Below are positions 52,895-62,106 of a stretch of DNA of 64,000 nucleotides, piece after piece. The stretch comes from Arcobacter sp. (lineage in GTDB: Bacteria > Acidobacteriota > Terriglobia > Bryobacterales > Bryobacteraceae). The translations under genes and the position numbers were made by a program. The notes beneath the pieces are model-generated. The model was not told the DNA's origin and searched no databases. It saw nothing but the letters and a program-made list of their open reading frames with translations. The stretch is from contig DYJN01000014.1 in NCBI GenBank assembly GCA_020723085.1, positions 1-64,000 of the forward strand, in the 5' to 3' direction. Position 1 is the first letter of the stretch. Each line of letters starts with the position of its first letter.

Positions 52895-53341
52895 ATGGGA
52901 GCCAAACCTCAGCCGGCCAAGGAAACACGCCCTAAGGCTCTCCAGTGTCTGCTGAGTCTTCCCGCCAGCGGTGTGGAGGGCGTTCCGGGCGTGATCCGTT
53001 CTCTGGACCGCTGGGGGGCGGTGCTCCGGTTCCGTCAATTGGTGTCAGCCGGTCCAGTGATCCCGGAGGCGCCCGTGTCCATCGACCTTGCGCTGCCGGG
53101 GGGGCGCTCCCGCGCCGGACGCGCGCTGCGGTGTGACGGGACGGTGACCAACGTCTCGACAGCCGCCGACGGGCACTGCTGGCTGGTCGTCCGGTTCCAT
53201 CAGGTTCAGTTTTCCCGCTCGAGCCTCGCCGCCCTGCGGGAATCGGTTAGTGCGCCCCTCGCGGGGTGCGGCCGCGATCCGGCGATCGTGGAGGAGAGTG
53301 GATCGGGTCCGCAAGGACCCATAGCCGGCCGCTCGAAATAG
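52895..53341 (+). CDS. PilZ-like domain protein upstream of the pilin gene
   Basis: 148 residues from ATG 52895. The domain resembles PilZ: GVIRSLDRWGAVLRFRQLV, PVSIDLALPGG, LRCDGTVTNVSTAADG and WLVVRFHQVQF, but the RxxxR and D/NxSxxG residues for c-di-GMP are not clear. A GTG at 52811 opens the frame 28 codons earlier; that part has weaker GC third positions and carries the palindrome, so it is more likely untranslated. It precedes the flp gene by 37 bases. PilZ function is inferred from fold only. Confidence 0.6.
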   Translation: MGAKPQPAKETRPKALQCLLSLPASGVEGVPGVIRSLDRWGAVLRFRQLVSAGPVIPEAPVSIDLALPGGRSRAGRALRCDGTVTNVSTAADGHCWLVVRFHQVQFSRSSLAALRESVSAPLAGCGRDPAIVEESGSGPQGPIAGRSK

Positions 53342-53347
53342 CGGCCG
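53305..53347 (+). other. Two tandem hairpins at the end of the PilZ-like gene
   Basis: First hairpin GGGTCC-GCAA-GGACCC (53305-53320) has a GNRA tetraloop. The second, CGGCCGCT / AGCGGCCG (53326-53347), has a six-base loop and spans the stop codon. They lie 31 bases before the pilin start, so they may protect or separate the pilin mRNA from upstream sequence. Confidence 0.45.
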
Positions 53348-53378
53348 CTGAATCTCAAGCCAAAGGAAGGAAAAGCAA

Positions 53379-53552
53379 ATGAAACTGCTCAAGAATTTCT
53401 GGAAAGAGGAAGAAGGCCAGGACCTGGTCGAATACGCGCTGCTGCTCGGGTTCATCTCCCTGGCGGTCGTGACCGCCTTGGGGGTCATGCGGGGTGCCCT
53501 GAATGGCGTTTACAACAACACGGCATCACAGCTCACAAGCGCAGCGAGCTAG
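53379..53552 (+). CDS. flp: Flp-type pilin (major Tad pilin)
   Basis: 57 residues. The sequence has a short basic leader (MKLLKNFWKEEEG) followed by the Flp motif QDLVEYALLLGFISLAVV, with cleavage expected after the Gly and the conserved Glu/Tyr pair near the start of the mature part. The hydrophobic helix is followed by NGVYNNTASQLTSAAS. AAGGAAGGAAAAG lies before the ATG. This is the pilus subunit, processed by the prepilin peptidase (60841) and assembled by the TadABC/CpaF machine encoded downstream. Confidence 0.93.
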   Translation: MKLLKNFWKEEEGQDLVEYALLLGFISLAVVTALGVMRGALNGVYNNTASQLTSAAS

Positions 53553-53621
53553 GGCGGATCGAGCGGATCCTAGTCAGGCCAGGTTGGACGCAATCCACCG
53601 CAATGGCCGGAGACTATAGGG

Positions 53622-53648
53622 GGGCAGCCGCCCACGGGGCGGCTGCCC
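53622..53648 (+). terminator. Strong hairpin between flp and cpaB (partial terminator or mRNA stabiliser)
   Basis: A perfect 12-base stem, GGGCAGCCGCCC / GGGCGGCTGCCC, with a three-base loop, 70 bases after the pilin stop. Only two T residues follow, so transcription probably reads through in part. Such a site could allow high pilin and lower assembly-gene expression. 53553-53795 contains no gene. Confidence 0.55.
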
Positions 53649-53795
53649 TTCATCCGGAACCGTTTTCGGCACGCGGTGAGTTTCCGCCCGGCAGCCGCGG
53701 TAATGGCTGGGATGGGGCTGTATGAGCAGGCGCAGGAACAGGCCGCATGCTGGGGGGCGAAAACAGGGCCCCGTCGCCGGAGGTGAGAATTCAAG

Positions 53796-54683
53796 ATGCA
53801 AAACCGTCTCATTGGAGTGATCGTTTTCGCCGTACTGGTAGCCTTGGGTGCCAGCATCGTGCTGTATCAGGTGCTGATCCGCCGCTTGGGCACGGGTCCC
53901 GGCGGTTCCGCCACAATGGTGCTGGTCGCCACCCGCGACCTGCCGGTGGGCTCGGTGGTCGGTCCTCAGGACGTGGAAACGGTGAAGTGGGGCGGTCCCT
54001 TGCCTGTGGGCGCCATCCAGAAGCCCGAAGAAATCACCGGCAGGGCGGCGGTGGTGCCCACCTACCGGGGAGCGCCCATCCTGAATGCAAACTTCGCCCC
54101 GAAGGGCGCCGGAGCGGGGCTCGCCGTGACGGTCCCGCCGGGCAAACGGGCGGTGGCTGTGAAAGTGGATCAGGTGGTGGGTCTGGCGGGATTCGTGCTG
54201 CCCGGCATGCGCGTGGACGTCATCGCCACCGGAGAGCCGCCGGACAAATCGAAGGAGGTGCTGGGGACTCAGGCGCGGACCATTCTTCAGAATATCGAGG
54301 TCCTTTCGGCGGGACAGAATTTGCAGCCGGATCGCGAAGGCAAGCCCGTGCCCGTGCAGGTGGTCAACCTGCTTGTGACGCCGGAGGAGGCGGAGATCCT
54401 CAGCCTCGCGGGCAATGAAACGCGCATCCAGCTCGTGCTGCGCAATCCGTTGGACCATGAAAAAGCCGAACCGCCGGGCACCGCCACCGCCTACCTGTTC
54501 TCCGGGCGTCCTGCGGGCAAGCAGATCGTGCCGCCCAAGCCGCGGGGCTACAAGCCGCCGCCGCCCAAGATGCAGACCGTGGTGGTTCCCGTGAAGATGG
54601 AGATCATCGCCGGCGCCAAGAAAGAAGAGGTCAAGGTGGGCGAGATCGTCGAGGAGCGTCCCGCTTCGGAGGCCAAGAAATGA
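53796..54683 (+). CDS. cpaB: Flp pilus assembly protein CpaB/RcpC
   Basis: 295 residues. One N-terminal helix (GVIVFAVLVALGASIVLYQV) is followed by an SAF-type domain (TMVLVATRDLPVGSVVGPQDV), then CpaB blocks GAPILNANFAPKGAGAGLAV and GMRVDVIATGEPP. The C-terminal tail is Pro/Lys-rich (PKPRGYKPPPPKM). It is periplasmic and interacts with the secretin. Its stop overlaps the cpaC start (ATGA). Confidence 0.93.
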   Translation: MQNRLIGVIVFAVLVALGASIVLYQVLIRRLGTGPGGSATMVLVATRDLPVGSVVGPQDVETVKWGGPLPVGAIQKPEEITGRAAVVPTYRGAPILNANFAPKGAGAGLAVTVPPGKRAVAVKVDQVVGLAGFVLPGMRVDVIATGEPPDKSKEVLGTQARTILQNIEVLSAGQNLQPDREGKPVPVQVVNLLVTPEEAEILSLAGNETRIQLVLRNPLDHEKAEPPGTATAYLFSGRPAGKQIVPPKPRGYKPPPPKMQTVVVPVKMEIIAGAKKEEVKVGEIVEERPASEAKK

Positions 54684-56173
54684 ATCGCCGTTACGCATTC
54701 GCCAGCCTGGCATTGGCTGCATGCCTTGCCGCAGTCCCGTTGTTCGCGCAGCCCGGTCCCGCCGCGCCACGGGAATTGAACCTGATCACCGGCAAATCGC
54801 TGGTGCTCGACAGCCCGGTCGAGGTCATCCGCGCCTCCGTGGCGGACCCGAACGTGGTCGAGGCGGTGGGCGTTTCCGCCACTGAGGTGCTGCTGAACGG
54901 CAAAAATCCCGGGCAGACGAGTGTCATCCTCTGGCAGAAGTCGGGCAACCGGCTGTTCTTCGACGTCACCGTGCGTCCCCGCCCGCAGGGGGAGGACCGG
55001 CGGATTGACATCCTCCAGCGCGAACTCGACAAGGCGCTGCCTGGGCATCAGATCGAGTTCCAGTTGGAGGGCGACGCGGTGTACCTGCACGGCGCGGCGA
55101 ACAGCCTCCACGACGCCGAACGCGCCGCCGCCATCGCCGCCAGCCTGCTGGGCAAGGATGCCAGGATCGTCAACCTGCTCCAGGTGGCGGTGCCGGAGAC
55201 CGACCCGCAGGTGCTGCTCCGCGTCCGGTTCGCCGAAGTGGACCGCAACGCCGTCCAGGAATTGGGCGCCAACTTCATTTCTACTGGCGCCGGGAATACG
55301 TTCGGCAGCGTGACGACGGGGCAGTTCACCCCGCCCCGGTTCACCGGCAATGTCGAATCCGGGAATTTTACCCTGTCGGATGCCCTTAACGTATTTTTGT
55401 TCCGCCCGGATATCGACATGGCAGCCACCATCAAGGCTCTTCAGCAGAAGAAAATGATCGAAATTCTGGCTGAGCCGAACGTCCTTGCCGCGAACGGGAA
55501 AGATGCCGCATTTCTCGCCGGCGGCGAGTTCCCCTACCCGGTGGTGCAGGGCGGGGGCGTGGGCGGCAATGTCTTCGTGACAATTCAGTTCCGCGAGTTC
55601 GGCGTCCGGTTGGGCTTTACGCCGTTCATCACCTCGCGCGGCAGCATCAAGCTTCGCGTGGAGCCCGAGGTGAGCGCGTTGGACTTCGCCAACGGCTTGC
55701 TGTTCCAGGGCTTCAACATCCCCGCTCTTTCCGTGCGCCGCGTGAGTACGGAAATCGAGCTCGAGGACCGGCAGGGGTTCGCGATCGCCGGTTTGCTGGA
55801 CAACCGGCTGACGGAAACCGTCAGCAAGATCCCGGGGCTGGGCGACATTCCCCTGCTCGGCTTGCTGTTCCGTTCCCGCTCGATGAACAAGTCCAAGACG
55901 GAGCTGCTCGTGCTGGTGACCCCGGAGATCGTGCAGCCCATCCCGCAGGGACAGAAGCCTGCGGATCTCAGCTTCACCGGCAGGTTCCTCAAAGAAGGGG
56001 CGTCGGAAGCGCCTCGAACGCCGGCAGTGGAGGTCACGGGCAAGACTGCGCCCCAGAAGAAGATGGTTCCGGTGGAGGTTCTGAAAGAAGAACAGCGGCT
56101 GGAGAAGGAGCAGCAGGAGAAGCGCCGGGCGGCGCCGGCGTCCGGAATGGGCTTTAGCGTTCGGGGTCAATGA
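54680..56173 (+). CDS. cpaC: Tad secretin CpaC/RcpA
   Basis: 497 residues with a signal peptide (YAFASLALAACLAAVPLFAQ). The N-terminal secretin-associated domain starts LNLITGKSLVLDSPVEVIRA, followed by a BON-like segment (DIAILQ-like repeats) and the C-terminal secretin domain (FLAGGEFPYPVVQGGGVGG, FGVRLGFTPFITSRGSIKL, LVLVTPEIVQPI). It forms the outer-membrane channel for the Flp pilus. Directly coupled to cpaB. Confidence 0.94.
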   Translation: MNRRYAFASLALAACLAAVPLFAQPGPAAPRELNLITGKSLVLDSPVEVIRASVADPNVVEAVGVSATEVLLNGKNPGQTSVILWQKSGNRLFFDVTVRPRPQGEDRRIDILQRELDKALPGHQIEFQLEGDAVYLHGAANSLHDAERAAAIAASLLGKDARIVNLLQVAVPETDPQVLLRVRFAEVDRNAVQELGANFISTGAGNTFGSVTTGQFTPPRFTGNVESGNFTLSDALNVFLFRPDIDMAATIKALQQKKMIEILAEPNVLAANGKDAAFLAGGEFPYPVVQGGGVGGNVFVTIQFREFGVRLGFTPFITSRGSIKLRVEPEVSALDFANGLLFQGFNIPALSVRRVSTEIELEDRQGFAIAGLLDNRLTETVSKIPGLGDIPLLGLLFRSRSMNKSKTELLVLVTPEIVQPIPQGQKPADLSFTGRFLKEGASEAPRTPAVEVTGKTAPQKKMVPVEVLKEEQRLEKEQQEKRRAAPASGMGFSVRGQ

Positions 56174-56209
56174 GGGCGGGGCAGGCACAGGGAAGTGCAG
56201 GAGCGCTGA

Positions 56210-57385
56210 ATGTCGGGTAAGGGACCGCTGGACGTCGGAGTGGTTATCGGCAATGCCCGGCTCTGGGAGGAGTCGCAGGCGCTGCTGCGCCTGATGCCTG
56301 TCCGCCTCGTCTTCGAGACGGCGCAGGCAGCCACGGAAGACGCCCTCTTCGCCCGCATCGACCGCTTCAAGCCCGACGTCCTGTTGATCGATCCTGGCGC
56401 CTTGCCTCTCCCCCTGGCGGAACTGATCCCGCTCATCAAGGAGCTGCCTTCCGCCCCGTTCGTCGTGGTGGTGCAGGCGAGCGCCACCCCGGAAGAGATC
56501 ATCCGCGCCCTGCGTGCGGGCGCCGACGAGTTCGTTTTCGCTCCGCTCGAAAGCAGCATGAAGGAGGCGCTGGCGAGGCTGGCGAAGCAGGCGGCGGCGC
56601 GGCAGACGGCGTCCGCCCAGCCCGCCGGCAAGTCGGTTGGCTTCCTCTCCGCCAAGGCGGGCTGCGGCGCCACGACCATTGCCTGCCATGCCGCGGTGGA
56701 ACTCGCGGGAGCTTCCGGCAAGACGACGCTGCTTGGCGATTTCGACCTCGCCGCCGGAACGGTGCGCGTGCTGATGAAAGCCGACAGCCGGTACTCCGTG
56801 CTGGATGCCGCCCGCAACACCGCGGATCTCGACGAGCGTTACTGGCGCGCCCTCGTCTCCAACGGCATTCCGGGCGTGGAGGTGCTGGCGGGAGTCTCCA
56901 CCGACCTTTACCGGGAGTATCCGCAGCCGGAGGACGTCCGCCGGGTTTTGGAATTCGCGCGGCAGCGCTACCCTTACGTGGTGGCGGATCTTGGGGCGGG
57001 TCTGGACGCCGCCGTCCTGTGCTCGCTTCAGGAAGTGGAGGAACTGGTCCTGGTGACGACGCCGGAGATGCCCGCGCTCCACATGGCGAAGCTTCTGCTG
57101 CAACGCCTGTGCGCCGCAGGCTTCCGGCGCGCCAACATCCGGGCCGTGCTCAACCGCGTCTCCCGCCGCGTGGAGCTGACGCCGGCTGAGATCGAAAAGG
57201 CGCTCGACGTGGAGTTGTACGCAACTCTGCCGAACGAATATGGCGCGCTCGACCGCGCCTTCACCGCGGGCAAGCTCCTGCCGGAGAACAACCATCTCCG
57301 TGTGGCGATCAGCCGGATGGTCCAGAGCCTGGCTGGGCTGGAACCGCCGGAAGGGAAGCGCCGGTTTTCCCTGTTCAATTTCTGA
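56210..57385 (+). CDS. cpaE: CpaE/TadZ-type MinD-like protein
   Basis: 391 residues. An N-terminal receiver-like domain ([14 protein letters not shown] with Asp61) precedes a MinD/ParA-type P-loop domain. Walker A is atypical, KAGCGATT at 149-156: the signature Lys149 is present but the usual P-loop Lys is Ala. This is known for TadZ proteins. The C-terminal half includes [18 protein letters not shown]. TadZ localises the pilus machine to a pole or site. Confidence 0.9.
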   Translation: MSGKGPLDVGVVIGNARLWEESQALLRLMPVRLVFETAQAATEDALFARIDRFKPDVLLIDPGALPLPLAELIPLIKELPSAPFVVVVQASATPEEIIRALRAGADEFVFAPLESSMKEALARLAKQAAARQTASAQPAGKSVGFLSAKAGCGATTIACHAAVELAGASGKTTLLGDFDLAAGTVRVLMKADSRYSVLDAARNTADLDERYWRALVSNGIPGVEVLAGVSTDLYREYPQPEDVRRVLEFARQRYPYVVADLGAGLDAAVLCSLQEVEELVLVTTPEMPALHMAKLLLQRLCAAGFRRANIRAVLNRVSRRVELTPAEIEKALDVELYATLPNEYGALDRAFTAGKLLPENNHLRVAISRMVQSLAGLEPPEGKRRFSLFNF

Positions 57386-57404
57386 GGAGGATGAGGAGGG
57401 GTGT

Positions 57405-58766
57405 ATGGCTTCACCATTGCGATTTGATTCGAGCGTCCCCGCAAAACGGGATCCCGGATGGGTCAGCCGCCTGTTCAGCCGGCAGTCGTTTTCGCCGCAC
57501 CTGCAGGAACTGAAGTTCAAGCTCCACAAGGAACTGATCGGCCGGGTCAATCTGGAGGCGCTCTCGTCCCTGCCCGAGCCGCAGGTGCGCGCCGAGATCC
57601 GGCAGGCGGTGGAAAAGCTCGTCGATGAGCAGGACGTGCCGCTCACCATGCAGGACCGCGAGCGCGTCTGCTCGGAAGTGCTCGACGAGGTCTTCGGACT
57701 CGGACCGCTTGAGCCGCTCCTTGAGGACCACACCATCTCCGACATTCTGGTCACCACGCCGCGCCTGGTCTACGTGGAGCGCGCCGGCAAGCTCTATCGG
57801 ACTCCCGTCGAGTTCAAGGACAACCAGCACCTGCTGCGGATCATTGAGAAGATCGTGTCCGGCGTCGGACGCCGCATCGACGAGTCCTCGCCGATGGTGG
57901 ACGCGCGCCTCCCGGACGGCTCGCGCGTGAACGCCGTCATCCCGCCAGTGGCCGTCGATGGGCCGTGCCTCTCCATCCGCCGGTTCGGCCGGAACCCGCT
58001 TCAGATGAAGGATCTCATCGAGAACCTCACGCTGACGCCGGAGATGGCGAAGTTCCTGGAAGCCTGCGTGGCTGCCAGGCTCAACCTGATCGTCTCCGGC
58101 GGCACCGGCGCCGGCAAGACGACGCTGCTCAACGCCCTCTCGGCGTTCATCCCGGAGACGGAGCGCATCGTCACCATCGAGGACGCCGCCGAGCTCCAGC
58201 TCCAGCAGACTCACGTGGCGCGCATGGAAGCCCGCCCGGCGAACATTGAAGGCAAAGGCGCCATCAAGATCCGGCAGCTCGTCATCAACGCCCTCCGCAT
58301 GCGCCCGGACCGCATCATCGTCGGCGAGGTGCGCGGCGAGGAGGCGCTGGACATGATGCAGGCGATGAACACCGGCCACGATGGCTCGCTCACCACGATC
58401 CACTGCAACAGCCCCCGCGACGCCATCTCGCGCCTCGAGGTGATGATGGGCATGGCCAACGCCAACATGAGCATCCAGTCCATCCGCCAGCAGGTCGCCT
58501 CCGCCATCGACCTCTTCGTCCATGTCTCCCGCTACAGCGATGGCACGCGCCACATCTCCCATGTGACCGAGTGCGTAGGAATGGAACGCGACATCGTCAC
58601 GACCCAGGATATCTTCCTGTTCGAAAAGACCGGGATCGCTCCCGACGGGCGCGTGCTCGGACGCTTCCGCGCCACCGGCATCCGCCCGAAATGTTACGAA
58701 AAGCTGAAGACCGCCGGATTCCACTTCCCGCAGGAACTGTTCCAGTCGGTCACCGAGATTTTCTGA
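57405..58766 (+). CDS. cpaF: Tad secretion ATPase CpaF/TadA
   Basis: 453 residues. A VirB11/GspE-type ATPase: Walker [10 protein letters not shown] at 232-240, Walker [18 protein letters not shown], and the C-terminal [19 protein letters not shown]. The N-terminal domain reads [29 protein letters not shown] before ATG 57405 fixes the start. It powers Flp pilus assembly in the cytoplasm. Confidence 0.95.
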   Translation: MASPLRFDSSVPAKRDPGWVSRLFSRQSFSPHLQELKFKLHKELIGRVNLEALSSLPEPQVRAEIRQAVEKLVDEQDVPLTMQDRERVCSEVLDEVFGLGPLEPLLEDHTISDILVTTPRLVYVERAGKLYRTPVEFKDNQHLLRIIEKIVSGVGRRIDESSPMVDARLPDGSRVNAVIPPVAVDGPCLSIRRFGRNPLQMKDLIENLTLTPEMAKFLEACVAARLNLIVSGGTGAGKTTLLNALSAFIPETERIVTIEDAAELQLQQTHVARMEARPANIEGKGAIKIRQLVINALRMRPDRIIVGEVRGEEALDMMQAMNTGHDGSLTTIHCNSPRDAISRLEVMMGMANANMSIQSIRQQVASAIDLFVHVSRYSDGTRHISHVTECVGMERDIVTTQDIFLFEKTGIAPDGRVLGRFRATGIRPKCYEKLKTAGFHFPQELFQSVTEIF

Positions 58767-58773
58767 GGCTGCC

Positions 58774-59751
58774 ATGCCCTCGACTCTGTTTCTCGTCCTG
58801 TTCGCCGTGCTGCTGGTCGTGATCGGCGGCGCCGCCTGGTTCGCCTGGGAGGTGCTCACTTCCTCGAGAAAGAAGGAACTCCTGGCGCAGCTCGGCTCTG
58901 GTGACACCAGCCCGGAGGCCTTCAACTACGGCCGTCCGGACGTCTTCATCCCCCGCCCGGAGGTCAAACGCCGGCCACGGCTGCACTTTCTCACAGGTTT
59001 TCTGGAGCGGCTCGACAAGAAGATCGCCGCCGCAGGTCTGGACTGGTCCAGCGGCGGGCTGGTGCTGGGAGCGGTGGCGCTGGCCGTCGCCGGCGCCATC
59101 GTGGGATTTCTCTACCCGGTGCTGTTGTTCCGTTGGCTGACGGCAGCAACGCTTGCCCTGGTTCTCGGCGCACTCCCCTTCCTGCATGTCGGATATCAGG
59201 CAGCGAAACGGCTGCGGCAATTCGAGGAGCAGTTCCCGGAAGCGCTGGATTTCATCGCCCGGTCGCTTCGCGCCGGACACGCTTTCTCCGCCAGTCTGGA
59301 AATGCTGGCCAATGAGGCTCCGGAACCGCTCAGCACCGAGTTCCGCCGCGTCTTCCAGGAACAGAACCTGGGCATGCCGCTGGAAAACACATTGGCCGGG
59401 CTGGCGCAGCGGGTGCCGCTGGTCGATGTGAAGTTCTTCGTCTCCGCGGTGCTGCTCCAGCGCGAAGCCGGCGGCAATCTCAGCGAGATCCTCGAATCTC
59501 TGGCGCACACCGTCCGGGAGCGCTTCCGGCTGAAGGGGCATGTCATGGCAGCCACCGCATCCGCCCGGATCACAGCGATGATCCTTTCGCTGATCCCCCT
59601 GTTTGTGTTCGTCAGCCTCCAACTGCAATCCCCGGATTACATCGGTGTCCTCGCCAAGGATCCGGTGGGCCCCTGGCTCCTGTTGTTCGCCGTTTGCGGG
59701 CAATTCGCCGGCTATTTCCTGATGCGCAAAATGATCAACTTCAGGTTTTAA
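58774..59751 (+). CDS. tadB: Tad inner-membrane protein TadB
   Basis: 325 residues with an N-terminal helix (FLVLFAVLLVVIGGAAWFAW), a cytoplasmic T2SSF-type helical domain (RSLRAGHAFSASLEMLANEA, LGMPLENTLAGLAQRVPLVD, QREAGGNLSEILESLAHTVR) and further C-terminal helices. It is an inner-membrane platform protein, paired with TadC. The gene starts seven bases after the cpaF stop. Confidence 0.92.
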   Translation: MPSTLFLVLFAVLLVVIGGAAWFAWEVLTSSRKKELLAQLGSGDTSPEAFNYGRPDVFIPRPEVKRRPRLHFLTGFLERLDKKIAAAGLDWSSGGLVLGAVALAVAGAIVGFLYPVLLFRWLTAATLALVLGALPFLHVGYQAAKRLRQFEEQFPEALDFIARSLRAGHAFSASLEMLANEAPEPLSTEFRRVFQEQNLGMPLENTLAGLAQRVPLVDVKFFVSAVLLQREAGGNLSEILESLAHTVRERFRLKGHVMAATASARITAMILSLIPLFVFVSLQLQSPDYIGVLAKDPVGPWLLLFAVCGQFAGYFLMRKMINFRF

Positions 59752-59753
59752 GT

Positions 59754-60680
59754 ATGCTGCTCACGGTCACTGTCGCATTTTTTGCGGCGCTCGCCTGCGC
59801 CATCGTCTGGTTCGGCTACCGCACGTATGTCAGACCTGGCGAGGCTTACCGGCAGCTCGCCACCGCAACGCCCGTTGGCGGTGTGGGGGAGCAGAGTGCG
59901 GCGCAGCAGACGTTCAGGGTCCGCCAATTCCTCCAATGGGTAGGCGAGAAGCTGCCCCAGGATCCGATGTCCGCCTCGCTGACCCGCCGCCAGCTCATGG
60001 TGGCAGGGTACCGGTCCGATGCGGCGTTGCCCGTCTTCATCGGCATCCGGACCCTGCTCACGATCGGCGCCGCGGCGTTGGCATGGCTGATCGTGCCCGC
60101 GTTCGATTGGCCCTTGTTACTGAAAGCCGGAGTCGTCCTCGTGGCGGGCGTCCTGGGCCATATGCTCACGAACCTCGGGCTCGACATTCTGGGGGAGAAC
60201 TACCAGGAGAAACTCCGCCTTGGTCTGCCCGACGCGCTCGATCTGATGGTCGTCGCTGTCGAGGCGGGTCTGGGGCTCGACCAGGCCATCATGAAAGTGA
60301 GCGAGGAGCTGGCTCCCACCCATCCGGAGCTCTGCCGGGAATTCTCGCTGGTCTCGCTCGAAACCCGCGCCGGTGTCAAACGCGCTGACGCTTTACGCAA
60401 TATGGCTGACCGCACCATGGAGCCGGAGCTGCGCAAGCTGGTGGCGGTGCTCGTTCAGACCGACCGCTTCGGCACGAGCGTCGCCGACGCCCTGCGCACC
60501 CACGCTGAATTCATGCGCGTCCGGCGGCGGCAGATCGCCGAGGAGAAGGCCAACAAGCTGCCGCCGAAGCTCACGGTCGTGATCTTCTTTACCATTCTCC
60601 CCGCAATCCTGATCGTTGCAGGCGGACCCGCGATTCTGATGATATACCGTCAGTTGTTGCCCGTCATGGGTGGACAGTAG
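59754..60680 (+). CDS. tadC: Tad inner-membrane protein TadC
   Basis: 308 residues. N-terminal helices (TVTVAFFAALACAIVWFGY) precede the T2SSF domain (LPDALDLMVVAVEAGLGLDQ, LETRAGVKRADALRNMADRT, VQTDRFGTSVADALRTHAEF), and a C-terminal helix (TVVIFFTILPAILIVAGGPA) closes it. ATG 59754 lies two bases after the TadB stop. With TadB it forms the pilus assembly platform. Confidence 0.92.
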   Translation: MLLTVTVAFFAALACAIVWFGYRTYVRPGEAYRQLATATPVGGVGEQSAAQQTFRVRQFLQWVGEKLPQDPMSASLTRRQLMVAGYRSDAALPVFIGIRTLLTIGAAALAWLIVPAFDWPLLLKAGVVLVAGVLGHMLTNLGLDILGENYQEKLRLGLPDALDLMVVAVEAGLGLDQAIMKVSEELAPTHPELCREFSLVSLETRAGVKRADALRNMADRTMEPELRKLVAVLVQTDRFGTSVADALRTHAEFMRVRRRQIAEEKANKLPPKLTVVIFFTILPAILIVAGGPAILMIYRQLLPVMGGQ

Positions 60681-60719
60681 ACGCCTTGATCAAGCATGAT
60701 TTCTCAAGGAGCGAATCTT

Positions 60720-60833
60720 ATGGATCAAACTTGGCTTCCCGTAATCACCGGAATTGGCGCTCTCATTTGCCTGATTCTTTACCTGCGCCGCCGCCGCGCG
60801 CGGAAGTTGCGGGAGTTCAAGCAGCAGCGCTAG
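60720..60833 (+). CDS. 37-residue membrane microprotein in the Tad locus
   Basis: MDQTWLPVITGIGALICLIL then a basic tail YLRRRRARKLREFKQQR. One membrane helix with an Arg/Lys-rich C terminus suggests an in-out or in-only small membrane protein. AAGGAGC lies nine bases before the ATG. It begins 39 bases after the TadC stop and ends seven bases before the convergent prepilin-peptidase gene. No family recognised; a role in Tad assembly is only implied by position. Confidence 0.6.
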   Translation: MDQTWLPVITGIGALICLILYLRRRRARKLREFKQQR

Positions 60834-60840
60834 TCCGCCT

Positions 60841-61431
60841 TCACTTCGCCAGAGCCGCCGCCCTCCACCACGCAAGAGCCAGGATGGCGGCGGTTCCCGC
60901 GGCAATCGAGACCCCATGCGGCAGGCGTAGTGTGTCCGGATTTTTCACGTCCAGATTTCCATGCCGCATCCACGGGGCGCGGAATGAGGCCAGTTCGCGG
61001 GCGAGATACGCCACATTCCACAGCGTTCTTCCGAGCCGCCCTCTGACCAGCGCCAGCCCGATGGCTGCGATCATCCCGAAAATCGACGTCGCGGCGAAAA
61101 TCGCCGCCCACGTCCACAGCCCCGCCACCGCTCCCACGGCGCCCATCAGCTTTACGTCTCCTGCCCCCATCGCATGCAGCATGTAGAGCACGAAGTAAAG
61201 CCCGAACCCCACCGCAAATCCGGCGAGCGAGCCCTTGAGCCCAGCCCATCCTCCCAGCGCCGCATTCGCCGCCACCCCGGCGAGCAGTCCCGCCACGCAC
61301 AGCCAGTTCGGAATCCGCCGCGAGCGGAAATCGAAAACCGCCGCCGACAGAACGAGTACAATCAAAAGGAATTGGAGGAGAGGGTGCAAGGGCGGCGGAA
61401 TCAGTGCGATCACGAGTCGTCGGCTCCTCAT
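60841..61431 (-). CDS. cpaA: Prepilin peptidase (A24, CpaA/TadV-type)
   Basis: 196 residues with about six membrane helices. Catalytic Asp34 is in AVFDFRSRRIPNWL and Asp92 in GAGDVKLMGA. There is no N-methyltransferase cytoplasmic domain, so it is the short TadV/CpaA class that cleaves Flp and TadE-type leaders. A GTG six codons in is an alternative start. It is encoded convergently with tadC and the microprotein. Confidence 0.9.
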   Translation of the reverse strand: MRSRRLVIALIPPPLHPLLQFLLIVLVLSAAVFDFRSRRIPNWLCVAGLLAGVAANAALGGWAGLKGSLAGFAVGFGLYFVLYMLHAMGAGDVKLMGAVGAVAGLWTWAAIFAATSIFGMIAAIGLALVRGRLGRTLWNVAYLARELASFRAPWMRHGNLDVKNPDTLRLPHGVSIAAGTAAILALAWWRAAALAK

Positions 61432-61473
61432 CCATCATAAGGGCAGCGTGGCATTCCGCATCGGAGGCAGGAC

Positions 61474-62094
61474 ATGGAAGCCAGCAAGTTCGTCGACTTC
61501 TACGAGCTGATGCAGATCAGCCCGAACGCCGAGCATGACACCATTGTGCGCGTCTATCGCATTCTCGCCGCGCGCTTCCATCCCGACAACCCGCACACGG
61601 GAGACCCCGAAAAGTTCCAGCTCCTCACCAAGGCGTACCACACACTCAGCGACCCGCAGCGCCGCGCCGGCTACGACTCGGAACTCGCCGTCATGCGCAT
61701 GCAGCCCATCGGCGTCTTCAGTCTCAAGGATTTCGCCGTCGGCATCGACGGCGAGGCGAACCGCCGCATGGGCATCCTCTGCCTCCTTTACAACCGCCGC
61801 CGCAGCGATCCGGAAAAACCCGGCGTCTCCGTGCTCGAACTCGAGCAGACGATGACCTTCCCCCGGGAGCACCTGCTCTTCACGCTCTGGTACCTGAAGG
61901 AGAAGGACCTCGTCCGCCAGGACGGCTCCAGCGACTTTATCATCACCTCCGCCGGCGTCGATTGGGTGGAAGAGCACCTGCCCAAAAACCGCATCCTCTA
62001 CCACCTGCTCAAGGCTGCCGAAACCGGGCAGACCCGCAGCGATGTTCCCGAGGACCTCGCCGAGTCCGCCGGGGAGATGCCGCAGGAGCCCTGA
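61474..62094 (+). CDS. J-domain (DnaJ-like) protein with a C-terminal non-chaperone domain
   Basis: 206 residues. The J domain (about 6-68) contains His-Pro-Asp at 36-38 in ARFHPDNPHTGD, and AYHTLSDPQRRAGYDSEL. The following region is not a DnaJ zinc or substrate domain but looks like a winged helix (LEQTMTFPREHLLFTLWYLK, DLVRQDGSSDFIITSAG). It probably recruits DnaK to an unknown client. It is divergent from the prepilin peptidase gene with 42 bases between, and convergent with comM. Confidence 0.8.
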   Translation: MEASKFVDFYELMQISPNAEHDTIVRVYRILAARFHPDNPHTGDPEKFQLLTKAYHTLSDPQRRAGYDSELAVMRMQPIGVFSLKDFAVGIDGEANRRMGILCLLYNRRRSDPEKPGVSVLELEQTMTFPREHLLFTLWYLKEKDLVRQDGSSDFIITSAGVDWVEEHLPKNRILYHLLKAAETGQTRSDVPEDLAESAGEMPQEP

Positions 62095-62106
62095 GCCGGC
62101 CGTCTC

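Noticed and set aside
54548-57757. Very long open frame on the minus strand opposite cpaC, cpaE and cpaF
   Set aside because: It is antisense to confidently identified genes, has no recognisable domain, and arises from the high GC content that removes stop codons.
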